Positions 35,663-43,997 of a DNA stretch of 46,167 nt are shown here, in pieces. The stretch comes from Candidatus Heimdallarchaeota archaeon (lineage in GTDB: Archaea > Asgardarchaeota > Heimdallarchaeia > JABLTI01). The stretch spans positions 1-46,167 of the forward strand of contig JAGXNT010000055.1 of assembly GCA_019894765.1 (NCBI GenBank), in the 5' to 3' direction. How positions within the stretch are numbered: the stretch's first letter is position 1; every line of letters begins with the position of its first letter. Below the pieces are notes generated by a model. That model did not search any database. It saw only the letters and a list, made by a program, of their open reading frames with translations, and was not told the DNA's origin. A program made the translations under genes and the position numbers.

Positions 35663-36217
35663 ATGAAAACATTAGTGCTTTATTATAGTCTATCTGGTCA
35701 AACAAAGAAAGTTGCTGAAGCTATCTATGATGCTGCAAAAAATGGGAGTGATGCAGAGTTAAAAGAATTAAAGGATTTCACTGCAGATCAACTCAATAAT
35801 TATGATTTAGCGTTTATTGGTTCTCCTTGTCATGATTCTGATATTGCTAAACCTATTAAACTATTATTGGAGAAGATACCTGAGAATCCACAATTCAAAT
35901 TAGCTTGCTTTGTTACTCATTCATGTAGTCCTCCTGAGATGGGAGATTATTTTGCTCAACTATTTGATGAATGGGTTGGTAAATGTAGCAAAACACTTGA
36001 TGAAGTTACTACTAGCAAAAAGATTGACTTTAGAGGTTATTTTAGGTGTCAGGGAGCTGCTACTCCAGCAATTGAGAATTTTATTCACACAAAAATAATT
36101 ACTGATGAGAAAGAATTCAACAAATACATCAAAGAATCAAGAAAACATCCAGATAAGAAAGATATTAAGAATGCCCAAGAATTCACTGCGAAAATTATAA
36201 AGGAATTACAAGCATAA
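35663..36217 (+). CDS. Flavodoxin-family protein
   Basis: The 184 residues have the FMN phosphate loop YYSLSGQTKKVAEAI and a second loop IGSPCHDSDIAKP. The third FMN loop contains FVTHSCSPPEMG instead of the usual glycine-rich run, and extra cysteines (SPCHD, CSPP, RCQGA) could allow redox control. The C-terminal helix (DIKNAQEFTAKIIKELQA) is typical. Likely an electron carrier or NAD(P)H-quinone-type flavoprotein. ATG start after the hairpin-rich gap. Confidence 0.8.
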   Translation: MKTLVLYYSLSGQTKKVAEAIYDAAKNGSDAELKELKDFTADQLNNYDLAFIGSPCHDSDIAKPIKLLLEKIPENPQFKLACFVTHSCSPPEMGDYFAQLFDEWVGKCSKTLDEVTTSKKIDFRGYFRCQGAATPAIENFIHTKIITDEKEFNKYIKESRKHPDKKDIKNAQEFTAKIIKELQA

Positions 36218-36290
36218 TTTTTGGGATAAATCTAAAAGTATACGTTTAATAGAAATTACAGTTATTAATTTCTCATGGAAGGTTTATACT

Positions 36291-36842
36291 ATGGCAGTAG
36301 ATGTTAAGAGAAAAAGACGGATAGAAGGACTCATTGGAACATGGTCATTTTGTATTTTCTGGTGGTTCTTCTTTGGAATAATTGGTATATTGGTTGCTCC
36401 ATGGTTTAATTTCTTTGATGATTGGTGGATCACATTTGTTGGAGGAATATTGCTTATTGGAGCTATATCAGAAACAATTAGGTTTACTGCTATGAAATAC
36501 GGAAGGAGAAGAAGACTTGAATCTCTCATTAGTTCTTGGGGCTTTTTCTTATTCTTTGTGTTACTATTTTTTGTTATTGGAATATTACAAGCAAACTGGT
36601 GGTCTTATGGATCATGGTGGGTCTGGTTAATTATTGGCTTATCATTAATGGGAGCTATTTCATCTACAATTAGATTCTTCGTTTATCGAGAGATTGAACC
36701 TGTTGTAACAGAAGTAACAAGCATAGTGACAGAAGTGGTACCAGAACCAGTGAAAGAAACAGTTATGTATTGTCAATCATGTGGACAAAAAGTCGAATCA
36801 ACAGAGAAGTTTTGTGCAACATGTGGAGCTCCAATAGAATAA
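36291..36842 (+). CDS. Duplicated two-helix membrane protein with a C-terminal zinc ribbon
   Basis: The 183 residues contain two copies of a ~65-residue unit: RRIEGLIGTWSFCIFWWFFF...GAISETIRF and RRLESLISSWGFFLFFVLLF...GAISSTIRF, each with two membrane helices. A Val/Glu-rich spacer (repeats of VTEV) leads to a zinc ribbon, YCQSCGQKVESTEKFCATCGAPIE read in two parts, with four Cys. The domain order is reversed from the ribbon-first proteins at 7.7-8.7 kb. Function unknown. ATG preceded by GGAAGG. It is followed by the putative sensor protein 44 bases later. Confidence 0.78.
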   Translation: MAVDVKRKRRIEGLIGTWSFCIFWWFFFGIIGILVAPWFNFFDDWWITFVGGILLIGAISETIRFTAMKYGRRRRLESLISSWGFFLFFVLLFFVIGILQANWWSYGSWWVWLIIGLSLMGAISSTIRFFVYREIEPVVTEVTSIVTEVVPEPVKETVMYCQSCGQKVESTEKFCATCGAPIE

Positions 36843-36885
36843 ATTTATTAGCAAATAGATAAATCTAACACGGAGTCTTACTGAT

Positions 36886-37557
36886 TTGACTGAAAAAATA
36901 GAAACTCGAGTTGAAAAACATCCACTTGAAGAAGTAAGCTTCTTTGGCGTATATGCGAAAGGACAAACGTATCTAAACATACTTTACATGATACTGCTGA
37001 TGCCGATAGGCATTGTTTTCTTTACTTACGCAGTGACTGTATTCTCAACTGCTGTTGGACTTTTAGTTACATTTGTTGGTATATTCATACTGTATTTCTT
37101 CTTCCTTAGTTTACCATATCTTATGGTAGTTCAAGGCTGGCTAATGAAATTATCAACAGGAATAGAATTACCAAAGCAAGAAATTACTTTTGATGAAAAC
37201 AGGACTTTGATGCAAAAATCAATGGATGCTTTAAAGAACAAAGTTATTTGGAAAACATTTTTCTATTTTCTATTCTTCGCAATGCCTTTAGGAATTCTTA
37301 CATTTACTCTCGTTGTGACACTAATATCCGTAGGTTTAAGCATAACATTTGCTTTTCTTGGTCCTCTTATCGAGTGGGCTGTTACAGGAGTTACTTTAAC
37401 TGAGTGGTGGATTACACCTGCTGTAAGGATAATATTGATTATTGGATGTGCTATTTCACCATTCGTTGGTTTTCCATTGTTAACAGCGATTTTGCATTTG
37501 AATAATCGATTAGCTGTTTGGCATGGACGACTAGTGGTAAAAATTCTTACTCGATAA
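36886..37557 (+). CDS. Putative sensor-type membrane protein (PF13796-like)
   Basis: The 223 residues form about four to five hydrophobic helices (two near 33-85, two near 123-160, one near 175-200). The length and the LLMPIGIVFFTYAV...LPYLMVVQGWL pattern resemble the putative sensor domain found in front of bacterial histidine kinases, here alone. No kinase is present. The TTG start is about ten bases after GGAG. It likely shares a transcript with the zinc-ribbon membrane gene upstream. Confidence 0.68.
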   Translation: MTEKIETRVEKHPLEEVSFFGVYAKGQTYLNILYMILLMPIGIVFFTYAVTVFSTAVGLLVTFVGIFILYFFFLSLPYLMVVQGWLMKLSTGIELPKQEITFDENRTLMQKSMDALKNKVIWKTFFYFLFFAMPLGILTFTLVVTLISVGLSITFAFLGPLIEWAVTGVTLTEWWITPAVRIILIIGCAISPFVGFPLLTAILHLNNRLAVWHGRLVVKILTR

Positions 37558-37691
37558 CCAAAAAGATTTATCGTCATCAATGAATATTCATTGATGATCT
37601 TTCAATTTTTTTATAAAAAAAAAGAAATAATAAGAGATATGTATCTCTTAGTTTATTCTTTGGAAAAGATAAAGCTGACTTAATTTCAGAT

Positions 37692-38084
37692 TTATTCTTT
37701 AGTCTTTTCCTTTGCCTGCTCTTTTTCCCATTCTTTCTTAATCTCACTGATAATTTTCTGTGGGATTTTGAACTCTCCTTCTTCTTTTGATTCTCCTTTG
37801 AACCAATTTTTAATTTTGTCTGGAACTTTTTCGAAGCCTTTCTTTTCTTCTTCTTCTTTCTTCTTACTAACAAGAACGATGAAAGCTATGACAGTAATTA
37901 TCATGAAGATAATGTTGAAGGTTATAATTGTTGGAAGTGACAGTAGAATAACTGTTGTTCGATGTGATATCCAAGGATTAGAGTAATCCCAGATATGTAA
38001 TCCCCAAATTACAAAGAGATTATAGGCTACTTGCATACCTAATAAGATTAGATATGATATTAATTGTGATATTTTCTTAAACAT
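37692..38084 (-). CDS. Two-helix membrane protein with a charged cytoplasmic tail
   Basis: The 130 residues show two membrane helices (about 6-28 and 47-72) joined by a short outside loop, then a Lys/Glu-rich tail (KKKEEEEKKGFEKVPDK...EWEKEQAKEKTKE) predicted helical. No family recognised. ATG start; convergent with the sensor-like gene. Confidence 0.65.
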   Translation of the reverse strand: MFKKISQLISYLILLGMQVAYNLFVIWGLHIWDYSNPWISHRTTVILLSLPTIITFNIIFMIITVIAFIVLVSKKKEEEEKKGFEKVPDKIKNWFKGESKEEGEFKIPQKIISEIKKEWEKEQAKEKTKE

Positions 38085-38235
38085 TTTAAACCATCCGATT
38101 ATTAATTCTGCACTATCATTAAATGAGTACAGTTATAACATTTTCCTCAACGAGAAGCGAATGTTTATCCAACCAAATATTCATACGGATTTGTCATTCA
38201 ATAATTACCTCTAAAACACAATCGAAAATCTTTTC

Positions 38236-38247
38236 TTAAATAAATAA
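38236..38247 (+). promoter_or_regulatory. Candidate TATA box for the HAD hydrolase
   Basis: TTAAATAAATAA predicts a transcript start close to ATG 38268, which would make this message leaderless or nearly so; no ribosome site is seen before the ATG. Confidence 0.35.
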
Positions 38248-38267
38248 TCAATGTAGCTTGGAACAGA

Positions 38268-38963
38268 ATGAGGAATATAGACCAAATAAAAGCTATTTCT
38301 TTTGATGCAGATGGTACACTATGGGATTTTCTAAAAGTCATGAGACATTCCTTGAAATATGTCTTAGAAGTTTTAGAGGAAATAGATCCAGTTTCTGCAT
38401 CACTCCTTGATATTGACAAAATGATTACAATTAGGAATAGAGTTGCTGATAATCTAAAAGGGATAATTATTAATTTAGAAGAGGTTAGATTGCGAGCTTT
38501 CCAAGAAACCTTGAAAGTAACGAGAAAACCAAATGATGAACTAGCGAAATATCTTAATGAGATCTATCTGAAACATCGTTTTGAGGATATTGAACTTTAT
38601 GAAGATGTCCTACCTACACTCAATACTTTGAAGAACAAATACAAGCTTGGTATCCTCTCAAATGGGAATAGTTACCCGGAAAAATGTGGTTTAGAAGGAA
38701 TATTCCAGTTCGCTGTTTTCTCACAAGATTATGGTATTGAGAAGCCTGATCCATTGATTTTTGAAATTACAATGAAGGAAGCTAGATGTTCGCCACGAGA
38801 AATTCTGCATATTGGTGATTCTCTCGAGTCTGACATACAAGGAGCAATTAATAGTGGTATCCAGTGTGTTTGGTTAAATAGAGACAAGAAAGAGAATACA
38901 GCAGAAATTCATGTTGATTACGAAATATCTTCTCTTTCAGAACTACTAGATATTTTATTGTAA
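38268..38963 (+). CDS. HAD-family hydrolase
   Basis: The 231-residue phosphatase-type HAD has all four motifs: nucleophile D13 and D15 in SFDADGTLWDF, Ser in ILSNGN, Lys in EKPDPLIFEI and the acidic pair in HIGDSLESDIQGA. The helical C1-type cap lies between residues 20 and 90. Probably a phosphoglycolate phosphatase-like or nucleotidase enzyme; the substrate is unknown. Convergent with the next gene, 11 bases apart. Confidence 0.9.
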   Translation: MRNIDQIKAISFDADGTLWDFLKVMRHSLKYVLEVLEEIDPVSASLLDIDKMITIRNRVADNLKGIIINLEEVRLRAFQETLKVTRKPNDELAKYLNEIYLKHRFEDIELYEDVLPTLNTLKNKYKLGILSNGNSYPEKCGLEGIFQFAVFSQDYGIEKPDPLIFEITMKEARCSPREILHIGDSLESDIQGAINSGIQCVWLNRDKKENTAEIHVDYEISSLSELLDILL

Positions 38964-38974
38964 TTATTATTAGA

Positions 38975-39319
38975 TTATATTCTTGATAAAAGAGCTTTAG
39001 CCCAAGAACGAACTTCTTCTTCAGAATCAGTTGTGCTTAAACTTTCAAGAATAGGTAGTGCTTCTTGAGGTTCTTGTAATAAAGATTTTAATGCTGTGGT
39101 GAAATTTTTGTTTTGGAGTCTCCTTTGCATTTCTTTATCATCAGCATCTAGAGTATATTTTCCGTTTTTAAATTTCTTAGCACCATATTTCTCATAACAC
39201 AAGTAATCCTCAAAATCTTCTTGTGTTTTCTCTAAACATTCGGTTATAACACTTCTAACTTTGTTTACTTTAATTTTCGCGACTAAAACTTCGGTCTCAT
39301 TTTTCTCTGGCTCAGTCAT
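38975..39319 (-). CDS. Hypothetical helical protein
   Basis: No named family. The 114 residues are charged and predicted helical. The last ~40 (LQEPQEALPILESLSTTDSE, then VRSWAKALL) resemble a HEAT-like pair, and a central KKFKNGKYTLDADDKEMQRRL is conserved-looking. ATG start; alone. Confidence 0.62.
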   Translation of the reverse strand: MTEPEKNETEVLVAKIKVNKVRSVITECLEKTQEDFEDYLCYEKYGAKKFKNGKYTLDADDKEMQRRLQNKNFTTALKSLLQEPQEALPILESLSTTDSEEEVRSWAKALLSRI

Positions 39320-39447
39320 TTAAAACCACAGCCCCCAAGTATATTTTATGATATTTAGTAACAACCTCGTTTTTAACACTTCCGAATTCAGTTTCTAATA
39401 TATTTTCCAATAAAAAAAGGAAAACTGGAAGACTCTTCTTTCCAGCA

Positions 39448-40212
39448 TTAATTCTTCGCTGTTAGCAATTTAGTCATATCACTCAGATTAGGATCATCAC
39501 TGATTAGCTTCAAAGCATTTCTCTGATTCAAGGCTTCGATTTCTTCCGGAGTTGTTCCTTTTATTTTGGCTACTCTTTCCACCATTTCTGCGAAAACTAC
39601 TGAAGGAGGTTTGAAGTCTTCTCTTGGCAAGACATCTATTTCTAAGATTAGCAAATCATCAGGAATCAGTTTAAGCTTTTCTTCGCCATATCTTGGACCA
39701 ATGGAGTAGTAGTAACCAGCATCAGAAATATCCTTCATAAGAGCAATATCACCTGAGTATCCATGAAAGATTATTTTCTTAGCTTTGTAACTCTTGACAA
39801 TCTCGAAGCTTTCTCGTTCTTTACCTCGGAAATGACAATTCATGATTTTGTTATTCTTTTCAGCTTCTTTCAGATAGATCTCAAACAGTGGTAATTGATG
39901 AGGAATGCAAGCTTCATCTTTAGCATATTTCTCATCTAAGCCAATTTCTCCAAGCATAATAGCTTCTTCAGCTAGTTTAGCTAATTCGTCAAATTTATTA
40001 ACATAATCATGTGCATACCATGGGAGAACACCAAAAGATGGAAACAAATAATTAGATTTCGCACATCGTTCTAGTACTATGTCATAAGTCGGGAGATCGC
40101 ATGATTGAACCCAAGTAACAATTTTGTTTTTAGTTATATCCTCCACAACTAAATCTAATTTATCCTTATCAAAATATGGATCATGCAAATGTAAATGCGT
40201 ATCAACAAACAT
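39448..40212 (-). CDS. TatD-like metal-dependent hydrolase
   Basis: The 254 residues fit the TatD branch of the amidohydrolase superfamily: metal pair in DTHLHLHD, the carboxylate in LGEIGLDEKY, histidines in NCHFRGKE and IFHGYSGD, and a late acidic residue in LLILEIDVLP. TatD proteins are DNases or act on D-aminoacyl-tRNA, but archaeal members are uncharacterised. ATG start. It lies 35 bases downstream of the NTF2-like gene and may share its transcript. Confidence 0.82.
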   Translation of the reverse strand: MFVDTHLHLHDPYFDKDKLDLVVEDITKNKIVTWVQSCDLPTYDIVLERCAKSNYLFPSFGVLPWYAHDYVNKFDELAKLAEEAIMLGEIGLDEKYAKDEACIPHQLPLFEIYLKEAEKNNKIMNCHFRGKERESFEIVKSYKAKKIIFHGYSGDIALMKDISDAGYYYSIGPRYGEEKLKLIPDDLLILEIDVLPREDFKPPSVVFAEMVERVAKIKGTTPEEIEALNQRNALKLISDDPNLSDMTKLLTAKN

Positions 40213-40247
40213 TTTTTATTATCCTCTTTTTTATTTTCTAAATTTTC

Positions 40248-40610
40248 TTACTCTATCCTATGAGAGACCTTATCTACGATTTTCCAATCACTGCCTATCT
40301 TAATTAAGTTATGAAAATCATAATACCAGTTATTGTAATTTAGTTTAACAGAAGCAATTTTTCCTTCAACTTCAATGGATAATATTTCGATGGTAGTCTT
40401 TTTGTAATATTCATCCCGGTCAGTATCTTTGAACCGGTCCATTCCACTCGACCAGTGATCATAGAGGTTTTTGCTAGTTGGTTTTTCACTAATGAAGAGT
40501 CGGGCATCCGGATGAACAACAGAAATCATTGTATCATAATCCAGACGTCTTGATCCTTCAATATAGATTTCCATCGTCTTTTTCACATTTTCATAGTCAG
40601 TAACTGGCAT
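40248..40610 (-). CDS. NTF2-like protein (lumazine-binding/SnoaL type)
   Basis: The ~120 residues match the NTF2-like cone fold: an N-terminal helix pair (VKKTMEIYIEGSRRLDYDTM), VHPDARLFI, and long C-terminal strands ending LIKIGSDWKIVDKVSHRI, typical of the putative lumazine-binding group. It could be an isomerase, a dehydratase or a ligand-binding protein. ATG 40610 has GGGGA about eight bases upstream; TTG 40625 would add five residues. Confidence 0.78.
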   Translation of the reverse strand: MPVTDYENVKKTMEIYIEGSRRLDYDTMISVVHPDARLFISEKPTSKNLYDHWSSGMDRFKDTDRDEYYKKTTIEILSIEVEGKIASVKLNYNNWYYDFHNLIKIGSDWKIVDKVSHRIE

Positions 40611-40730
40611 AGAAGATTTCCCCAAATAAATTTCTTGACTATACTATAAGGATATAAAAAACGATTTACATTAATCTGGGAAATCAATCTGAAAAAAAAA
40701 GAAGAAAGTCTTTTTAGAACATTTACCCCA

Positions 40731-41342
40731 ATGTATCTCATGAACCCATTTATCTGGATTAATTTTGCGTTACTCAATTTCTCCATGCTTCTCTTTACTA
40801 TTTGTTATGGTATTAGTTTGTTGCCTGCAACTCGAAGCGAGAAAATAGGCGAGAGAGCTTGGAAAGAAAGTAAAACATTACGTATTATTGCTTCCGTTTT
40901 TGAATTATTATTTATAGTCAACATTATTCTGTGGCAATGGTATCCAATACCTGAAATTGATTGGGAAATATTCTCTACCTACTGGTGGATTGGTCTTATA
41001 GTCTTCTCAGTTATCTTCATTCCCGGTTTAATAATTATGATTAAGGGTGTGGTGGATGCAGGGAGTGAAACTTTAACTCCTTCTGAGGAAAATAAAATGT
41101 ACGGAGGGATCTACAAGCACATCAGACATCCCCAAACAACAGGAGAAATGCCTATGTTTATTGCTTTTGCTTTTGCAATAAACTCATGGTTTTTGGTTCT
41201 TTATACATTTGTTTTCTTAATTATCTATATTCCATTGATAATGTATTTTGAAGAAAAGGATCTTGTGAAGCGATTCGGTGATGATTACCGACAATATCAA
41301 AAGGATGTAGGTGCACTCTTACCGAAAAGAAGGAAAAAGTAA
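40731..41342 (+). CDS. Isoprenylcysteine carboxyl methyltransferase-like membrane protein
   Basis: The 203 residues hold about five membrane helices and the SAM-binding C-terminal motif of the ICMT/PEMT family: GIYKHIRHPQTTGE, followed by a helix pair, then FEEKDLVKRFGDDYRQYQKDV. ICMT enzymes methylate prenylated C-terminal cysteines of small GTPases; prokaryotic relatives may methylate lipids or other small molecules. In an archaeon with Ras-like GTPases a protein substrate is possible, but nothing here proves it. ATG 40731, second ATG 40740. Confidence 0.78.
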   Translation: MYLMNPFIWINFALLNFSMLLFTICYGISLLPATRSEKIGERAWKESKTLRIIASVFELLFIVNIILWQWYPIPEIDWEIFSTYWWIGLIVFSVIFIPGLIIMIKGVVDAGSETLTPSEENKMYGGIYKHIRHPQTTGEMPMFIAFAFAINSWFLVLYTFVFLIIYIPLIMYFEEKDLVKRFGDDYRQYQKDVGALLPKRRKK

Positions 41343-41412
41343 TAAGAAGAAATCTTTCATTTCTTCAAAAGCTATTTAATAATAGAAGATAAATATTGAT
41401 AAGGCGAAAATT

Positions 41413-42087
41413 GTGGAAATCAAGGGAACAGCTGATGAGCTTTTTGAGACAGGAGAAGCTGAGTATCAAAAGGGGAATCTTGAGGAAGCATTAGTTTATT
41501 TTCAGAAAGTAGTCGATTCCGGAGCGGATTCTGTAGCACTTTGGTACAATCTTGGTACTGTTTATCGAAAGCTCAAACAATATGGTGAAGCAATTATTGC
41601 TTACCGGAAAGCTCTCGAAAGCAAGCTGGATTCTGCAGACATCTGGTACAATTTGGGGAGATGCTATTGGGAAACGAGTCAGCTAGATATTGCCATTACT
41701 TGTTTTGAGAGAGTTGTCAATTTACAACCGAAAATGTTTGAAGCTTTGTACCGATTAGCAGCATTGTATCAAGCGACTGGTAATATTGACAAGGCAATCT
41801 GGGCAAATGAAGAATTATTAATTATTGAACCTCAATCTTTTGGTTCACTTACAAATTTGTGTGTTCTTTACATGAAAAACAATCAGTTAGATAAAGCTCT
41901 TGAGAATTGTCTTAAAGCAGACAAAATTCTTCCCGATGATTTATTCGTTTTAGCATTAATGGGTGAAATTTATCTTTTGAAAGGTAATAAAAAAATGGCC
42001 GAGAAAAAATTGCTTGAGTGCTTAGCTATTAATTCTAAATATGTTAAAGCAAAGGATTTACTTGAGCAGGTTAAGAAGCTGAAATAA
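41413..42087 (+). CDS. TPR-repeat protein
   Basis: The 224 residues are almost entirely tetratricopeptide repeats, about six, e.g. LWYNLGTVYRKLKQYGEAI, IWYNLGRCYWETSQLDIAI and LYRLAALYQATGNIDKAI. No signal or membrane segment, so a cytoplasmic protein scaffold. GTG 41413 is taken as start with a weak AAGGCG upstream. It lies 70 bases after the ICMT-like gene on the same strand. Confidence 0.85.
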   Translation: MEIKGTADELFETGEAEYQKGNLEEALVYFQKVVDSGADSVALWYNLGTVYRKLKQYGEAIIAYRKALESKLDSADIWYNLGRCYWETSQLDIAITCFERVVNLQPKMFEALYRLAALYQATGNIDKAIWANEELLIIEPQSFGSLTNLCVLYMKNNQLDKALENCLKADKILPDDLFVLALMGEIYLLKGNKKMAEKKLLECLAINSKYVKAKDLLEQVKKLK

Positions 42088-42135
42088 TATTTCTGATAAG
42101 AAAAAATGAAAGATATGATAGAAAGTTTATTTCTA

Positions 42136-42984
42136 TCATGAACTTTTTGCTAAGCTTTTTGGATATTTCATTTGCAATACAAAGAATGTACAAACTGCAA
42201 GTGCAATGGTTCCGAATATTATGAGGAAATTACCCATTATATATGGTGTGTGCAATCTATCTGAGAAATCAAAACCAATTTGACCTATTGTACCAATGAC
42301 TAGTGTGAAAGCAATGATATTAATGAAAAGAAGTGTTAGCAAATTCAAGATTTTCTTGTTAATACCAACAAAGAAGCTAATGATAAGTAATACAGCACCG
42401 AATAATGCGTAAATTAGTTCCAAATTTCGAGGTAGAAAAGTGATTCCCAGATTAACAAAACCATCGAATGTTGTGTTAACACGAATAGTAAACCAATGAA
42501 TAGAGCTAAAGATACCTAAAGTTACTAACCAAAGTATAATAACGAATTTCTCATAGATAGCAAAATCTTCTTTCTTTGTAAATCTCATTCCAAAGATTAC
42601 TAATAGTCCAATTGTAAAGAAGAATAATATCAACAATCCGATGAAACTAAGATTTAGAAATGAGAATTGCTCAAGAACATTTCCACCAACACCCAAGGAT
42701 CTTGGAGCGAGTAAGTGTCCAAATAAGAATAGAAATACATAGCTCAAACAAAGAATTATTCCGATGTTTTTTATTAAATCTTGGAACTTTGGTAAAAATA
42801 TCCAAAGTATCAAAGCTATTATAGCAAATATACCAATGAAATCTGCTAAAACAACAAAGACATTATAGCTCGTTTTCGCCATTGCATAAACTAACTCTTG
42901 TATAAGATAAAACAATATGCCAGATAGTAAGACAGCAATGGAGATTTGAAAGGACAAAGTTTTTTTATTTTTTTCTTCAAACAT
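42136..42984 (-). CDS. Polytopic membrane protein of unknown function
   Basis: The 282 residues contain about eight hydrophobic helices with short loops and no soluble domain. Charged residues are few within helices (an R-x-N-T-T-F-D-G loop after helix five). Not recognised as a known transporter family. ATG start near ACTCC-rich sequence. It converges on the TPR gene. Confidence 0.7.
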   Translation of the reverse strand: MFEEKNKKTLSFQISIAVLLSGILFYLIQELVYAMAKTSYNVFVVLADFIGIFAIIALILWIFLPKFQDLIKNIGIILCLSYVFLFLFGHLLAPRSLGVGGNVLEQFSFLNLSFIGLLILFFFTIGLLVIFGMRFTKKEDFAIYEKFVIILWLVTLGIFSSIHWFTIRVNTTFDGFVNLGITFLPRNLELIYALFGAVLLIISFFVGINKKILNLLTLLFINIIAFTLVIGTIGQIGFDFSDRLHTPYIMGNFLIIFGTIALAVCTFFVLQMKYPKSLAKSS

Positions 42985-43140
42985 GATAGAAAAGAACTCC
43001 TTTTTTCTTAAGCTTACCGTGAGAACACTTTAGTTAAGAGTTTTTTGTCTAATTAATTCCAAGTTGGAATGTTTTCACCAACATCCTAAAAAAGAGTAGC
43101 ATATAGCTTAATAAAATTGAGAATTCCACATTCATGTGAA

Positions 43141-43968
43141 ATGTCAGATGTAATTATTCGACTAGGTTTAGAAGAAGAATATAAGAAGATCGCAAAAATT
43201 TTCGTAGCATCGTTCATTAAAGAACCAATTAAACCTGAAAGACAAGAATTAATTAATGCAAGATTTAAGAAAATCATCCAGAAGAGAATTACTTCCTTCT
43301 ATGTAGTGGTAGAAAACAATGAGATCATAGCTCTTGGAGGGGAGACCTGTTATGGAGGGGTTTCGTACATAGGTTATATCGGAGTGCTACCAACCCTTAG
43401 AAGACGAGGAATCGGATCTTTCATTTTTGAGAAAATTTTAGATGAAGCTAGCAAGAACAACCCCACTATTGATTTATTCTCAAATTTAGGAATCGAAAAT
43501 CTATATCGAAAATTTGGTTTTGAAGATGAATATTATACTCATATACTTGAGTTAGCAAAATTTGATACAGAAATACAATTAAAAGTAGATACACTCGAGC
43601 TCAAAATACCATCCTGGATTTACGAATTAGATAAAGAGGCTATGGGATATGATCGCTCAAAATTACTTGATTATTTAGCTGAAGAACAGAACACTACTAT
43701 TGTTTCTTTTGAAAGAAGCGGTTATGCTATTTGTACTGATGGACGAATTGGTCCTATGATTGCGAAAAATAAGCAAGCAGCGAAGCAAATATTTGATCAT
43801 CTCTTATCTAGTGAAACAAAACGAGTTATTACACCTGAAAAGTACATGAATTTTCTCACACAATACCAGCCAAAGAAAATTCAATCAACTATAAAGATGA
43901 CCTTTGGTGAACCAATTGAAAACATTCCAGATTGGATTTGGAGTTATAGTAGTTTTGCTTCCGGTTAG
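43141..43968 (+). CDS. GNAT-family N-acetyltransferase
   Basis: About 275 residues. The first ~145 are a GNAT domain: ALGGETCYGG, then YIGYIGVLPTLRRRGIGSFI with the acetyl-CoA loop R-R-R-G-I-G, and GIENLYRKFGFEDE. The second half resembles a degenerate second GNAT/lumen domain (YAICTDGRIGPMIAKNKQAA), as in two-domain GNATs. Substrate unknown. ATG 43141 is preferred; TTG 43117 would add eight residues, with no ribosome site for either. Confidence 0.82.
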   Translation: MSDVIIRLGLEEEYKKIAKIFVASFIKEPIKPERQELINARFKKIIQKRITSFYVVVENNEIIALGGETCYGGVSYIGYIGVLPTLRRRGIGSFIFEKILDEASKNNPTIDLFSNLGIENLYRKFGFEDEYYTHILELAKFDTEIQLKVDTLELKIPSWIYELDKEAMGYDRSKLLDYLAEEQNTTIVSFERSGYAICTDGRIGPMIAKNKQAAKQIFDHLLSSETKRVITPEKYMNFLTQYQPKKIQSTIKMTFGEPIENIPDWIWSYSSFASG

Positions 43969-43997
43969 AGGTATTCATTTCATTTTACAATATTGAT

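Noticed and set aside
37263..37580. Minus-strand reading opposite the sensor-like gene
   Set aside because: Shadow frame of a membrane protein gene; composition matches reverse-complemented hydrophobic codons.
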